Assembly: GCF_001552615.1 (NCBI RefSeq)
Contig: NZ_BCRN01000027.1
Location: forward strand, 1 to 44,799
DNA length: 44,799 nt
Source of the DNA: Millisia brevis NBRC 105863
Lineage (GTDB): Bacteria; Actinomycetota; Actinomycetes; Mycobacteriales; Mycobacteriaceae
Direction: 5' to 3'
Shown: positions 24,778 to 32,522 of the stretch, one piece after another
Layout of the letters: the number at the start of each line of letters is the position of its first letter
Numbering within the stretch: position 1 is the stretch's first letter
Program-made: the position numbers and the translations under genes
The notes under the pieces: model-generated
Seen by the model: only the letters and a program-made list of their open reading frames with translations
Databases searched by the model: none
Told to the model about the DNA's origin: nothing

Positions 24778-25443
24778 GTGCGGTCCGCCGACCAGGACGT
24801 CGAGCTCCGCCTCGCGGTCGAGCCCGAGGGTGGCCAGGAGGTCCTCGAACAATTCGAACCAGACCCGATGGCAGGAATCGACATCGGTGCGATCGACCCG
24901 GGTGACATCACCCGCGCGAACCGCCGCCAAGGCGTCGGCGAAGCGCAGGTCGTAGCCGCGGAACCGGCCGAGAACGCCCCCCAGGGCCTCCACGGCGGGC
25001 GGCAGTGCACTGTTGATGCCCGCCAGCTCCAGCAGCACGGCCGCATCCCATTCGACGTCCGTGTGATCGTTGATCGCAAACGGGTCGCCGAGGATCGGAC
25101 GCAGCTGCCAGTCCGTGCAGGCGCGGGTCAGGATGCGGTTGAGCGGAACCAACTCGCGGTAGACCTCGGCCACCATGTCCTCGGCACCGACGGCCTCGAG
25201 TTCCTCGGCGAGCGCCCGCAGGTTCTCCTCGCGGCCCGCGGCGGTCAACGACCAGCCGTGGACACCGGGGATCGGCTGCGGGGTCACCAGGTCGTGATGG
25301 GCGGCATCGGAGATGACGTCCGCCACTTCGACCGGATCGAGGTCGTAACGGCGGGCAACACCCATCGCGTCCACCGACCCCGAGAGCCATATCGCCTGCA
25401 GCACAAGAACTTCGATCGACGACTGCGGCAACGCGCGAATCAT
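24766..25443 (-). CDS. Hypothetical winged-helix-like protein
   Basis: The 225-residue product has an N-terminal helical segment resembling a winged helix (L-Q-A-I-W-L-S-G-S-V-D-A-M-G-V-A-R-R-Y, then D-L-V-T-P and G-W-S-L-T-A-A-G-R) followed by a helical C-terminal domain. GGAGGAGGGGG precedes ATG 25443. Likely a transcriptional regulator-like protein of unknown target; the DHFR-family gene is upstream on the same strand. Confidence 0.72.
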   Translation of the reverse strand: MIRALPQSSIEVLVLQAIWLSGSVDAMGVARRYDLDPVEVADVISDAAHHDLVTPQPIPGVHGWSLTAAGREENLRALAEELEAVGAEDMVAEVYRELVPLNRILTRACTDWQLRPILGDPFAINDHTDVEWDAAVLLELAGINSALPPAVEALGGVLGRFRGYDLRFADALAAVRAGDVTRVDRTDVDSCHRVWFELFEDLLATLGLDREAELDVLVGGPHLLR

Positions 25444-25595
25444 CCGAGTACCCCCTCCTCCACGCCGACCTCCGAACAACATACCGGCTCGACCCGCGGA
25501 TCCCGGTACCGGATCGCCCAAAAGGAGCTGTTTCAACCGATCCGTTCGACCGACACGCCAAAAACCGGTGACAGGCAGGTTCCGGGGCGGGCCTC

Positions 25596-26204
25596 TCAGG
25601 CGACGGGCGTGCGGCGCACCCGGTAGTGAACATGCGTGGTCAGCGAGGTGGGACGCACATCGAGCTGCTCGAGTTCGATCGGCGGCAGGCCGTCGAACAG
25701 GCGCACCCCGACGCCCAGAGCCACCGGGGCGATCTGCAGGCGAAGTTCGTCGATCGCACCGGCGGCCAGGTAGGCGTTGACCGTCGTCGGGCCGCCGGCG
25801 ATGTGCACCTCCCGATCGCCGGCCGCGGCGCGGGCACGCTCGAGCGCGACATCGATTCCCTCCGTGACGAAGTGGAACGTTGTTCCACCCGCCATGGTCA
25901 GCGATTCGCGCGGGTGATGGGTCAGCACGAAGACCGGGGCGTGATAGGGCGGCTCGGGACCCCACCAGCCATTCCAGTCCCCGGACCACTCCCCCCGGAT
26001 CGGCCCGAACATATTGCGGCCCATCACGAAGGCGCCGGCATCGATCAAAGCGGCCATCTCGGCCCGGTTCTCGTCCGGGGCCTCGAACATCCAGCGGTGC
26101 AGGATCCCCTCCGGGATGTCGCCGAAGGGGCGTTCCTCGGTCTGATTGTGGCCGGCTCCGATGCCGTCCAGGGAGACGGACATCGTCGCGACTACGGGTG
26201 GCAC
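25596..26204 (-). CDS. Dihydrofolate reductase family protein (RibD C-terminal type)
   Basis: A 202-residue DHFR/RibD-C fold protein: M-S-V-S-L-D-G, F-V-M-G-R-N-M-F-G-P, P-V-F-V-L-T-H-H-P-R and the NADP-binding I-A-G-G-P-T-T-V-N-A-Y-L. Such stand-alone proteins are NADPH reductases of mostly unknown substrate. GTG 26204 follows GGAGGAG at 6 nt and is preferred over the internal ATG. Confidence 0.88.
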   Translation of the reverse strand: MPPVVATMSVSLDGIGAGHNQTEERPFGDIPEGILHRWMFEAPDENRAEMAALIDAGAFVMGRNMFGPIRGEWSGDWNGWWGPEPPYHAPVFVLTHHPRESLTMAGGTTFHFVTEGIDVALERARAAAGDREVHIAGGPTTVNAYLAAGAIDELRLQIAPVALGVGVRLFDGLPPIELEQLDVRPTSLTTHVHYRVRRTPVA

Positions 26205-26343
26205 GATTGCTCCTCCTCGATCGCCGCGGATCCTGCGCTGCACGCGGCCGATCCGGACGGTACCCGCGCCGCCGGGCGGGGGCGGCGATCATTCGTCATC
26301 GATCGTCGGGAATGCATCCCGCGGACCTCCGGTTGGGCCGTAG

Positions 26344-27165
26344 GTGAACCTCGAGGTTGTGCTCCCCGACGAATCACCCGATATGCCGGCCGCCACGCTC
26401 GGTGCGCTCGCCCGGACAGCCGAGCGACTCGGGTACCACACCGCGTGGTTGCCGGACCACATCCTGCCGCCGGAGGCATATGGGCCGGTCTTCGGCGGGG
26501 TCTACGAACCGCTGGTGACCATCGGCTTCCTCGCCGCCGTCACCGAGCGGCTGCGGTTCGGCACGTCCGTCCTGGTGGCGCCGCTGCGCAATCCCTTCGT
26601 CCTGGCCAAGCAGGTGGCGACCCTGGCCCGGCTGTCCGGGGACCGCGTCACCCTCGGCCTCGGGGTCGGGTGGAATCGGCCGGAGTTCGAGGCGGTCGGG
26701 GCGCACTACGGCCGTCGGGGCGAGATCACCGATCACACGCTCGAACTGCTCGCCCATCTGTTCTCCGGTTCCGCGGCGCCGTACCGCGGGCCGGGCTTCG
26801 GCTACGACCGCGGCGTCTTCGAACCGGTACCCGCGGCGGTACCGATCATGATCGGCGGCAACAGTCCGGCCGCGCTGCGACGCGCGGCCCGCTGGGCAGA
26901 CAGCTGGCAGGCGGTCTCGCTGACGCCCGCCGAGTTCGCCGAGCGGGCCGCGCCGCTCGCCGCCGGCGCGCGCCCGGTCGTCCCGACCGTCCGGATCGGT
27001 TGGCCCGAGGGCGCTTCCGCGGACGATGTCGCCGATACCGCGCGGTCCTATACCGCGGTCGGCGCCCGCCGGGTCGCCGTGCACTTCGGACCGTACGAGC
27101 GCTACGACGAACGGATGGCCGCGCTCGCACGCATCCTGGTCGACCACGGGGCGGTCTCCGGATAG
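26344..27165 (+). CDS. LLM-class F420-dependent oxidoreductase
   Basis: The 273-residue product has the luciferase-like barrel with W-L-P-D-H near residue 37, F-G-T-S-V-L, L-G-L-G-V-G-W-N-R-P-E-F and V-P-I-M-I-G-G-N-S. These match the F420-dependent TIGR-type subgroup common in mycolic-acid actinobacteria. Substrate unknown. It is divergent from the DHFR-family gene (139 bp) and its last codon stands 4 bp from the end of the convergent DoxX gene. Confidence 0.88.
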   Translation: MNLEVVLPDESPDMPAATLGALARTAERLGYHTAWLPDHILPPEAYGPVFGGVYEPLVTIGFLAAVTERLRFGTSVLVAPLRNPFVLAKQVATLARLSGDRVTLGLGVGWNRPEFEAVGAHYGRRGEITDHTLELLAHLFSGSAAPYRGPGFGYDRGVFEPVPAAVPIMIGGNSPAALRRAARWADSWQAVSLTPAEFAERAAPLAAGARPVVPTVRIGWPEGASADDVADTARSYTAVGARRVAVHFGPYERYDERMAALARILVDHGAVSG

Positions 27166-27169
27166 CGGT

Positions 27170-27625
27170 TCAGGCCCACAGGACAACCAGCGTCGCCGCC
27201 AGGAAGACCGCCTGGATCGCCGTTCGCAGCGGCAACGGGGTATGCGGCGCATCCGGGTGGCGACGCTCGCCGGCGGCAAAGACGTTGGCGGGGAACATCG
27301 CCACCAGCATCAGGGCCAGACCGATCGCCGCGGCCGGCCGGATGCCGGGCACCACATCGGGCGGTACGAGCAGACCGATCGCCCCGGCGAGTTCCAGGAC
27401 TCCGGTGATCGTGACCGCGAGCGCCGGGCGGGGAACCGCCGGCGGCACGATCGCGATCAGACCGGCCCGTCGGGGCTGCACGAAGTGGGCGGACGACGTC
27501 ATCACGAACATCGCCGCGAGCCCCACGGCCACCGACTCGGCCACCGTATCGACGTAGCCCACGCCGAACAGGCCGATCACCCGGGCCACCAGCGTGACCA
27601 CCACCAGAACCACCAGCGGTGCCAT
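27170..27625 (-). CDS. DoxX family membrane protein
   Basis: The 151-residue product has four hydrophobic helices and DoxX-type features: R-x-x-x-L-F-G-V-G-Y and the I-T-G-V-L-E-L-A-G-A-I-G-L-L helix. DoxX proteins are small membrane proteins linked to redox or thiol stress. ATG 27625 has GGAG at 5-6 nt. A perfect TetR-type operator (27633-27657) sits directly upstream, next to the divergent TetR gene. Confidence 0.85.
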   Translation of the reverse strand: MAPLVVLVVVTLVARVIGLFGVGYVDTVAESVAVGLAAMFVMTSSAHFVQPRRAGLIAIVPPAVPRPALAVTITGVLELAGAIGLLVPPDVVPGIRPAAAIGLALMLVAMFPANVFAAGERRHPDAPHTPLPLRTAIQAVFLAATLVVLWA

Positions 27626-27632
27626 GACATCT

Positions 27633-27657
27633 CCAATCTAGTCAGTGACTAGATTGG
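27633..27657. promoter_or_regulatory. Perfect TetR-type operator
   Basis: CCAATCTAGTCA and its exact complement flank one central base, a 25-bp perfect palindrome in the 77-bp gap between doxX-like and tetR genes. The TAGTCA-N-TGACTA core is a common TetR operator form. Confidence 0.85.
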
Positions 27658-27690
27658 CCGCGGAGTCGCGCCCCTGTCAAGGGCGGCGGC

Positions 27691-27696
27691 TATTGT
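27691..27696 (+). promoter_or_regulatory. -10 box TATTGT for the TetR gene
   Basis: TATTGT ends 6 nt before ATG 27703 and lies 34 bp from the operator, so repressor bound at 27633-27657 could cover the -35 region of both promoters. Confidence 0.5.
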
Positions 27697-27702
27697 TGGG
27701 CA

Positions 27703-28308
27703 ATGGCCTCCTATCACCACGGAGATCTGCGGGCACAGGTACTGAGCAGCGCCGCGGAACTCATCGGCGCGGACGGCCCCGATGCCCTCTCGATGCGAGA
27801 TCTCGCCCGTCGCGCCGGGGTATCACACGGCGCACCCGCCCACCACTTCGGCGGCCGCAATGGGCTCTTCACCGCCCTGGCCGCGGAAGGCTTCACCCTG
27901 CTCGCGGACGCGCTGACCGAATCGGTTGTCGCGGAACGCTTCGACCGCACCGCCGTCGCCTATGTGCGGTTCGCCATGAGCCATCCCGGCCACTACGCGG
28001 TGATGTTCCGCGCCGATCTGCTGCGGCCGAATCACCTCGCCCTCGACGCCGAACGGAACCGGGCCGGGGATCTCCTCGCTGCGGGCATGGGAACGATTCC
28101 CCAAGAGCGCCTGACGATCTCACGTGAGGACGGCAGGCGGATCGCCTGGTCGATGGTGCACGGCGTCGCCTCGCTGTGCCTGAGCGGAGCGCTGCCCGAC
28201 GTCGACCCGGAGACGCTGACGCTCGCCGGCGCCCATCAACTCTTCGGCGTCCGGCCCGATACCCGGACCGATCCCGATGCCCGGACCGGCGCCGCCGGCG
28301 AGCGGTAG
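27703..28308 (+). CDS. TetR/AcrR-family regulator (TetR-WHG type)
   Basis: The 201-residue product begins H-H-G-D-L-R-A-Q-V-L and has the HTH L-A-R-R-A-G-V-S-H-G-A-P-A-H-H-F-G-G. The histidine-rich HTH matches the WHG-domain TetR subgroup. It is divergent from the DoxX gene and very likely represses it and itself through the palindrome between them. A terminator hairpin follows. Confidence 0.9.
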   Translation: MASYHHGDLRAQVLSSAAELIGADGPDALSMRDLARRAGVSHGAPAHHFGGRNGLFTALAAEGFTLLADALTESVVAERFDRTAVAYVRFAMSHPGHYAVMFRADLLRPNHLALDAERNRAGDLLAAGMGTIPQERLTISREDGRRIAWSMVHGVASLCLSGALPDVDPETLTLAGAHQLFGVRPDTRTDPDARTGAAGER

Positions 28309-28322
28309 ACCCGCAGGGCGAC

Positions 28323-28344
28323 GCCGACCCGAGCACCGGTCGGC
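28323..28344. terminator. Convergent hairpin terminator
   Basis: GCCGACC (28323-28329) pairs with GGTCGGC (28338-28344) across an 8-nt loop, between convergent TetR and small-peptide genes. Confidence 0.55.
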
Positions 28345-28352
28345 CGAGACGT

Positions 28353-28592
28353 TCAGTAGTACATGTAGGTCGGAAGCAGGCCGGAGCCGGACGGATTCGG
28401 AACCGTGATCAACGCGCCCGCTCCACATCCCACGCTGTTGGCGACGCGGGCGACGTCGTGGACGCTGCCGTAGTTGCCCATCCAGCGCCACTGGGGCCGG
28501 TAGTTGGCGGCGACGACCCGCTGCCCGAGTTCGATCCCCTCCTCCGCCGTCAGATTCTGCTCCGGGCCGATCTGATCGAGTGTGTTGGTCAT
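28353..28592 (-). CDS. Small peptide of unknown family (79 aa), possible precursor-like
   Basis: The 79-residue product has a near-perfect ribosome-binding site (GGAGGATG before ATG 28592). The N-terminal ~27 residues are acidic/amphipathic (L-T-A-E-E-G-I-E-L-G-Q-R-V-V), followed by an aromatic, glycine-rich C-terminal half: W-R-W-M-G-N-Y-G-S, R-V-A-N-S-V-G-C-G-A-G-A-L, P-N-P-S-G-S-G-L-L, ending T-Y-M-Y-Y with one cysteine. The leader/core asymmetry recalls ribosomal peptide precursors, but no modifying enzyme is adjacent, so that is speculation. The upstream palindromes suggest its own regulation. Confidence 0.7.
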   Translation of the reverse strand: MTNTLDQIGPEQNLTAEEGIELGQRVVAANYRPQWRWMGNYGSVHDVARVANSVGCGAGALITVPNPSGSGLLPTYMYY

Positions 28593-28609
28593 GACATCCT
28601 CCGGTCGCT

Positions 28610-28643
28610 GTCGATGCATCGACGCGTTGTCGATGCACGCGAC
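28610..28643. promoter_or_regulatory. Palindrome and direct repeat upstream of the small-peptide gene
   Basis: GTCGATGCATCGAC (28610-28623) is a perfect 14-bp palindrome; GTCGATGCA recurs at 28629-28637, 19 bp downstream, in GTCGATGCACGCGAC. The first site is 17 bp upstream of the start codon at 28592. This could be a two-site operator. Confidence 0.55.
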
Positions 28644-28750
28644 GCTACGAGCGCGGCAGCGGGGGAACACGCGTAGTGACTACCCGGATTCGGCGTCGAT
28701 AGACGCGCGCGTCAGACAGGTAGGCCCGTCGCCCAGCGGAACCGGGGCGT

Positions 28751-29614
28751 TCAGTTCTTCGGGTAGGAGTAGAACCCCTCGCCGGAGGCCATACCGAGCT
28801 TGCCCTTGTCGATGTAGGTCTCCTTGAGCCACGCGGCCAGTTCGTGGTCCTTCGGATCCTCGCTGTGCGACAGGATGTTGTACGGGGTCTCCAGGCCGAT
28901 CACGTCGTAGATCTGGAAGGGGCCGATCGGCGCGCCGGTCGCGATCTTCCACACCTTGTCGACGTCAGCCGGCTCCGCGTAGCCGCCCTCGGCCAGCACG
29001 GCCGCGGCGTTGAGCAGCGGGACCAGCAAGGAGTTGAGGACGTAACCGGCCTTCTCCTTGCGCACCGGGATCGGGACCATGCCGATCTCGCCGGCGAAGG
29101 CCAGCACGGTGTCGAAGACGGCCGGATCGGTATCGGCGGTCCCCATCACCTCGCCGGTGTTGAACTGCCACACCCGATTGGCGAAGTGCAGCGCCAGGAA
29201 GCGTTCCGGGCGGCCGGTGAAATCCTTGAGATCGCTGGGCAGCAGGGTCGAGGAGTTGGTCGCGAAGATCGTCTTCTCCGGCGCCACGGCGGCAAGCTTC
29301 TCGTAGGTCTGCTGCTTGAGCGTCAGCACCTCCGGGATCGCCTCGATCACCAGATCGGCGTCGGCGACAGCCTTTTCGAGATCGGAGAAGTAGGAGATGC
29401 GGGTGAGCGCCTGCTGCGCCTTGCCGCCGGCCGCGCCCGGCACCTCCTGCTCGTAGATTCCGGCCAGCTCGGCGAAGCGCGCCCGCGCCTTCTCGAGGAT
29501 CTCGTCGCTGATGTCGTAGGCCGCCACCTCGAATCCGCTGTAGGCGGTCTGGAAGGCGATCTGGGAACCGAGGACGCCGGTCCCCAGCACGGTCACATGT
29601 TCGATGTCGGTCAT
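28751..29614 (-). CDS. 3-hydroxyacyl-CoA dehydrogenase (NAD)
   Basis: The 287-residue product has the Rossmann motif V-L-G-T-G-V-L-G-S-Q-I-A, I-E-A-I-P-E, F-A-T-N-S-S-T-L and the dehydrogenase pair in L-H-F-A-N-R-V-W-Q-F-N-T-G-E-V, with the C-terminal domain G-P-F-Q-I-Y-D-V-I-G-L-E-T. It should oxidise 3-hydroxyacyl-CoA, perhaps 3-hydroxybutyryl-CoA, in beta-oxidation or polyhydroxyalkanoate metabolism. ATG 29614 follows GAGAGGA. The TetR gene upstream ends 62 bp away on the same strand and is the likely regulator. Confidence 0.9.
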   Translation of the reverse strand: MTDIEHVTVLGTGVLGSQIAFQTAYSGFEVAAYDISDEILEKARARFAELAGIYEQEVPGAAGGKAQQALTRISYFSDLEKAVADADLVIEAIPEVLTLKQQTYEKLAAVAPEKTIFATNSSTLLPSDLKDFTGRPERFLALHFANRVWQFNTGEVMGTADTDPAVFDTVLAFAGEIGMVPIPVRKEKAGYVLNSLLVPLLNAAAVLAEGGYAEPADVDKVWKIATGAPIGPFQIYDVIGLETPYNILSHSEDPKDHELAAWLKETYIDKGKLGMASGEGFYSYPKN

Positions 29615-29675
29615 CTCTGCTGTTCCTCTCGATGTCCGGGCACGGGCGCGGTGCGCGCCCGGTGCCCGACGGGGT

Positions 29676-30332
29676 TCATGTCGCCGGTGCGGTATCCGAA
29701 TGTGTTGTTTGCGTGAGGAATCCGAGGACGATCTGGCGGGCCTGGACGCGCATGTCGGCACAGGGATCGGAGTCGGGGTGCAGCCCCGAGGTGAAGCGGG
29801 CGATCGCCAGGTGCAACGCGGCGAATACCGACAGGCTCGCCGCTCGCGCCGCCTCGTCGACCGATGGATGGTCCACCGCCGCGGCCGTCAGGCGAAGGGC
29901 GATCGACTGTTCGAGCCGCAGCACGAGCGCCATCCCCTCGTTCCGGTACGTCTCACCGACCGGCCCGAACATCAGTTCACGCTGGTAGGCGGCCGCGTTC
30001 TCCGGGTGCCGGCGCGCCCGCTCCATCGTCGGCGCGATCAGCGCGTCGATCTGCGCGTAGGGGCCCGCCGCGGACTCGGCGAGCCGTTCGCCGTCGTCGA
30101 GGGCCGCGCGGAACTCCCGGTTGTAGATCATCAGCAGGAGTTCGCCTTTCGAGGCGGCATAGCGAAAGAGCGTCCCGGCGCCGATGTCCGCCCGCTCGGC
30201 GATCTCCTGCGTCGTCACCGCGCCGAAACCGCGCTCGGCGAACAGTTCGGATGCCGCTTCGAAGATACGTTCCTGCTTGCGCAGGGCGTTGCGGTCCCGT
30301 CGGCCCAATCCGACCTCCGACACCTCGCCCAC
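29676..30332 (-). CDS. TetR/AcrR-family regulator
   Basis: The 218-residue product has a canonical TetR HTH (I-A-E-R-A-D-I-G-A-G-T-L-F-R-Y-A-A-S-K-G-E-L). GTG 30332 is preferred over 30338 because AGGAG lies 5 nt before it. A palindrome CTCATTAATGAG sits 26 bp upstream. It precedes the hydroxyacyl-CoA dehydrogenase on the same strand and probably regulates it. Confidence 0.88.
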   Translation of the reverse strand: MGEVSEVGLGRRDRNALRKQERIFEAASELFAERGFGAVTTQEIAERADIGAGTLFRYAASKGELLLMIYNREFRAALDDGERLAESAAGPYAQIDALIAPTMERARRHPENAAAYQRELMFGPVGETYRNEGMALVLRLEQSIALRLTAAAVDHPSVDEAARAASLSVFAALHLAIARFTSGLHPDSDPCADMRVQARQIVLGFLTQTTHSDTAPAT

Positions 30333-30357
30333 CGTCACTCCTCACATTCGGAACACA

Positions 30358-30369
30358 CTCATTAATGAG
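30358..30369. promoter_or_regulatory. Operator candidate CTCATTAATGAG
   Basis: A perfect 12-bp palindrome in the promoter of the TetR gene, in an unusually AT-rich patch for this genome; a likely autoregulatory operator. Confidence 0.6.
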
Positions 30370-30436
30370 CGTAGTCCGTATTTGGGGTGACGCAAGCGTC
30401 CCACCGTCGGCGATCCGCCGGGTAGGGGGAATCGGA

Positions 30437-30778
30437 TCAGGCGAACCCGTCGGGTTCCGGCGTCGCCGGGAGGCCGTCCACCCGATATCGGTGGGGCTCG
30501 ATCATGCCGTCGCGTTCCATCGCGAAGAAGTCGGATGCCGTGACGTGTCCGCCGCACAGCAGGACCTGACCGTCGCGCATCCCCAGCCCGAACGACACCG
30601 TCACCGCGATACCGCCGTGCGTGGTCGCATGCACCGGCTCGGTCCACGGCCGGTCCACCGCACGTCGGGTCGGCGGGATCGCCGCGGCGGACGCGGGAAT
30701 CCGCGTCAACCGGCAGGCGATCCTGAAGGCGTAGTCACCGTCCCGATATCCATCGAGCCGCCTGCGCCAGAAGCCCAT
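30437..30778 (-). CDS. Hypothetical protein (113 aa)
   Basis: The 113-residue product has a strong AGGAGAGGG site before ATG 30778. It begins G-F-W-R-R-R-L-D-G-Y and later has a G-M-R-D-G-Q-V-L-L-C-G-G segment. No signal peptide or membrane helix. Family not recognised; it stands alone between two TetR loci. Confidence 0.65.
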   Translation of the reverse strand: MGFWRRRLDGYRDGDYAFRIACRLTRIPASAAAIPPTRRAVDRPWTEPVHATTHGGIAVTVSFGLGMRDGQVLLCGGHVTASDFFAMERDGMIEPHRYRVDGLPATPEPDGFA

Positions 30779-31088
30779 TCCCTCTCCTCACAGCCCGACC
30801 CGAGACACCGCTGCTATCCGCATGCACCTTCTCGGACGAGTCACGCGCTCATCGATGAGCAACCACCACCGCGAGCGGAAGGAGGACGATCCGGTGCTCG
30901 GCCGCCGGCTACGGACAAGCCGGACGGCTGCACGTCAGCTCATTCGATCACGGGTGTGACCTGCTTCTCCATCAGGAAGCCCCCGAGCCGCACATCAAGA
31001 TCGACAGGCTGGAGTAAAGGCATGTTTTACTTGCAACTCAAGGCGGGCGAGCGGCCTCGGCCGGGATCATGCGAACGATCGGAGCGTC
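30779..31088. other. 310-bp divergent intergenic region
   Basis: No gene of convincing length. It holds an inverted repeat AGTAAA-N7-TTTACT at 31013-31031, about 60 bp before the tandem-TetR gene, and a 34-codon frame at 30855-30959 that lacks family support. An AAGGAGG at 30879-30885 precedes an in-frame GTG in that frame but is not convincing alone. Confidence 0.55.
31013..31031. promoter_or_regulatory. Inverted repeat upstream of tandem TetR gene
   Basis: AGTAAA (31013-31018) and TTTACT (31026-31031) form a 19-bp interrupted palindrome in AT-rich sequence 58 bp upstream of GTG 31089; a candidate autoregulatory operator. Confidence 0.45.
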
Positions 31089-32393
31089 GTGGCGGACGGT
31101 GCACAGTCGGCACGCGACCGGCTGCTGTCCGCCGGGCGCGAGATCCTCGCGAAGGGCGAGGCGGATCTTCTCGCGGGCGGTCTCACCATCGATCAGGTGT
31201 CCCGGCGGGCGGGCGTGTCGACGCAGACGTTCCACAACACCTTTCCCCGGCGCAACGGAGTCGGCAGCAAGGCCCGATATCTCGACGAACTGACCCGCAC
31301 CCTCCTGGCCGATGCCGCATCCGTGGCCGCCGCACCCGATCCGTCGGACCAGGAGGCGCCCCCGCCGGATGGCGATCCCCGCAAGCTGATCCGCGAGGCG
31401 AGCCGCCGGGAGTACCTGCGCCTGAGCGGCGACCAGGCTCTGCAATTGCGTCTGGTCGCGAGCGCGCTGCTCGCGTCGGACCGCACCGTGGCCGCCGCCG
31501 TCCGCCGACAGTACGCCGACCACGGCACCGCGGTCCGGGCGAGCTACGACGAGACCTTCCAGCAGTGGGGCGCCGTGCTGCGTCGGCCGTTCACCGTCGA
31601 GAGCCTGGCGGTGGTCGTCACTGCTCTGGCCGAGGGTCTGGTGCTGCGGTCGCGTTTCGATCCGGATGCGGTACCCGAGGAACTGTTCGGCGAGGCCGTG
31701 CTGGCGCTGATGGCGTCGGTTGTCGACATCGAGGACCGCCACGCCCACATCGACGACGTGATCGCCCCGGTGGCGGGCGAGGTCATGCGCGACTTCCAGC
31801 TGTCGCAGCCCCGCCCCCTGCCGGAGGACCCGGAGCAGGCGATCATCGACGCGGCTTCGGCGGAGTTCGCCGGCCGCGGATACGCCAACACCCGCATCAC
31901 CGACATCGCCCTGTCAGCGGGGGTGGACCTCCCTACGGTGAAACGGTTGTTCACCTCCAAGGCGCACATCGTGGTCGCGGGCCTGAAGCCGGCATTCGAC
32001 ACCCTGCACCGGCGGGTGACCACCGACCGCAAGCTGCACTCCCCCGTGGTGGTCATCGAGCGCTTCACCGAACGATTCGCGGACATGATCATCACCCATC
32101 GCCCCCTCGCCGATGCGATGGCTCTCGTGGCGTCGACCGATACCGCGCAGTCGCCGAGCAATCTGATCCTGATCAAGGACGAGCTGAATTATCCGGGGCT
32201 GATCGTGGGGGCCATCGAGGACGGGCAGGCGTCCGGCGAGCTGATCACCACCGGCCCGTCGTCTTTCGATCTGGCGGCAATGGTGGTGAACAACATCATC
32301 TTTCGCTGCCTGAGTCGCCGCACCGAGTCGGCGCGGGAGGTCGCCGACGCGGTTGTCGGGGTCGTCGTGCGCGGCATGTCGGTGCGCGGCTGA
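31089..32393 (+). CDS. Tandem (double) TetR-family regulator
   Basis: A 434-residue protein, about twice TetR length, with two consecutive TetR modules. The first has a divergent HTH at residues ~35-55 (V-S-R-R-A-G-V-S-T-Q-T-F-H-N-T-F), the second at ~265-290 (I-T-D-I-A-L-S-A-G-V-D-L-P-T-V-K-R-L-F-T-S-K). Each is followed by a helical ligand-binding-like domain. Such fused regulators may bind DNA as monomers or tetramer-like dimers. GGAG precedes GTG 31089. No adjacent target is certain; the SDR-lipoprotein pair downstream is the nearest. Confidence 0.85.
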   Translation: MADGAQSARDRLLSAGREILAKGEADLLAGGLTIDQVSRRAGVSTQTFHNTFPRRNGVGSKARYLDELTRTLLADAASVAAAPDPSDQEAPPPDGDPRKLIREASRREYLRLSGDQALQLRLVASALLASDRTVAAAVRRQYADHGTAVRASYDETFQQWGAVLRRPFTVESLAVVVTALAEGLVLRSRFDPDAVPEELFGEAVLALMASVVDIEDRHAHIDDVIAPVAGEVMRDFQLSQPRPLPEDPEQAIIDAASAEFAGRGYANTRITDIALSAGVDLPTVKRLFTSKAHIVVAGLKPAFDTLHRRVTTDRKLHSPVVVIERFTERFADMIITHRPLADAMALVASTDTAQSPSNLILIKDELNYPGLIVGAIEDGQASGELITTGPSSFDLAAMVVNNIIFRCLSRRTESAREVADAVVGVVVRGMSVRG

Positions 32394-32522
32394 CGGTGCG
32401 GCGACCCGCCCCACACGATCGGTATCCACTGCACCACAGCAGCTTCCGTACGGACGGTTCCCGATGATGGGGGTACTGACAGACTCTCCCTCGTGCGGCG
32501 GATCGTCCGTAGCGTCGGGGCC

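Noticed and set aside
25626-27557. 643-codon plus-strand frame overlapping the DHFR and LLM genes
   Set aside because: It runs antisense to the DHFR-family gene and out of frame through the LLM gene, both well supported.
30855-30959. 34-codon frame with AAGGAGG before an internal GTG, upstream of the tandem TetR gene
   Set aside because: The peptide is short and Arg-rich with no family support. The ribosome-binding site lies inside the frame itself. It could be a leader peptide, but there is no attenuator-like structure.
29864-32467. 867-codon plus-strand open frame across TetR genes and the tandem TetR
   Set aside because: It crosses real genes on the other strand and another frame of the tandem TetR gene; its Arg/Pro/Gly-rich translation is typical of a shadow frame.
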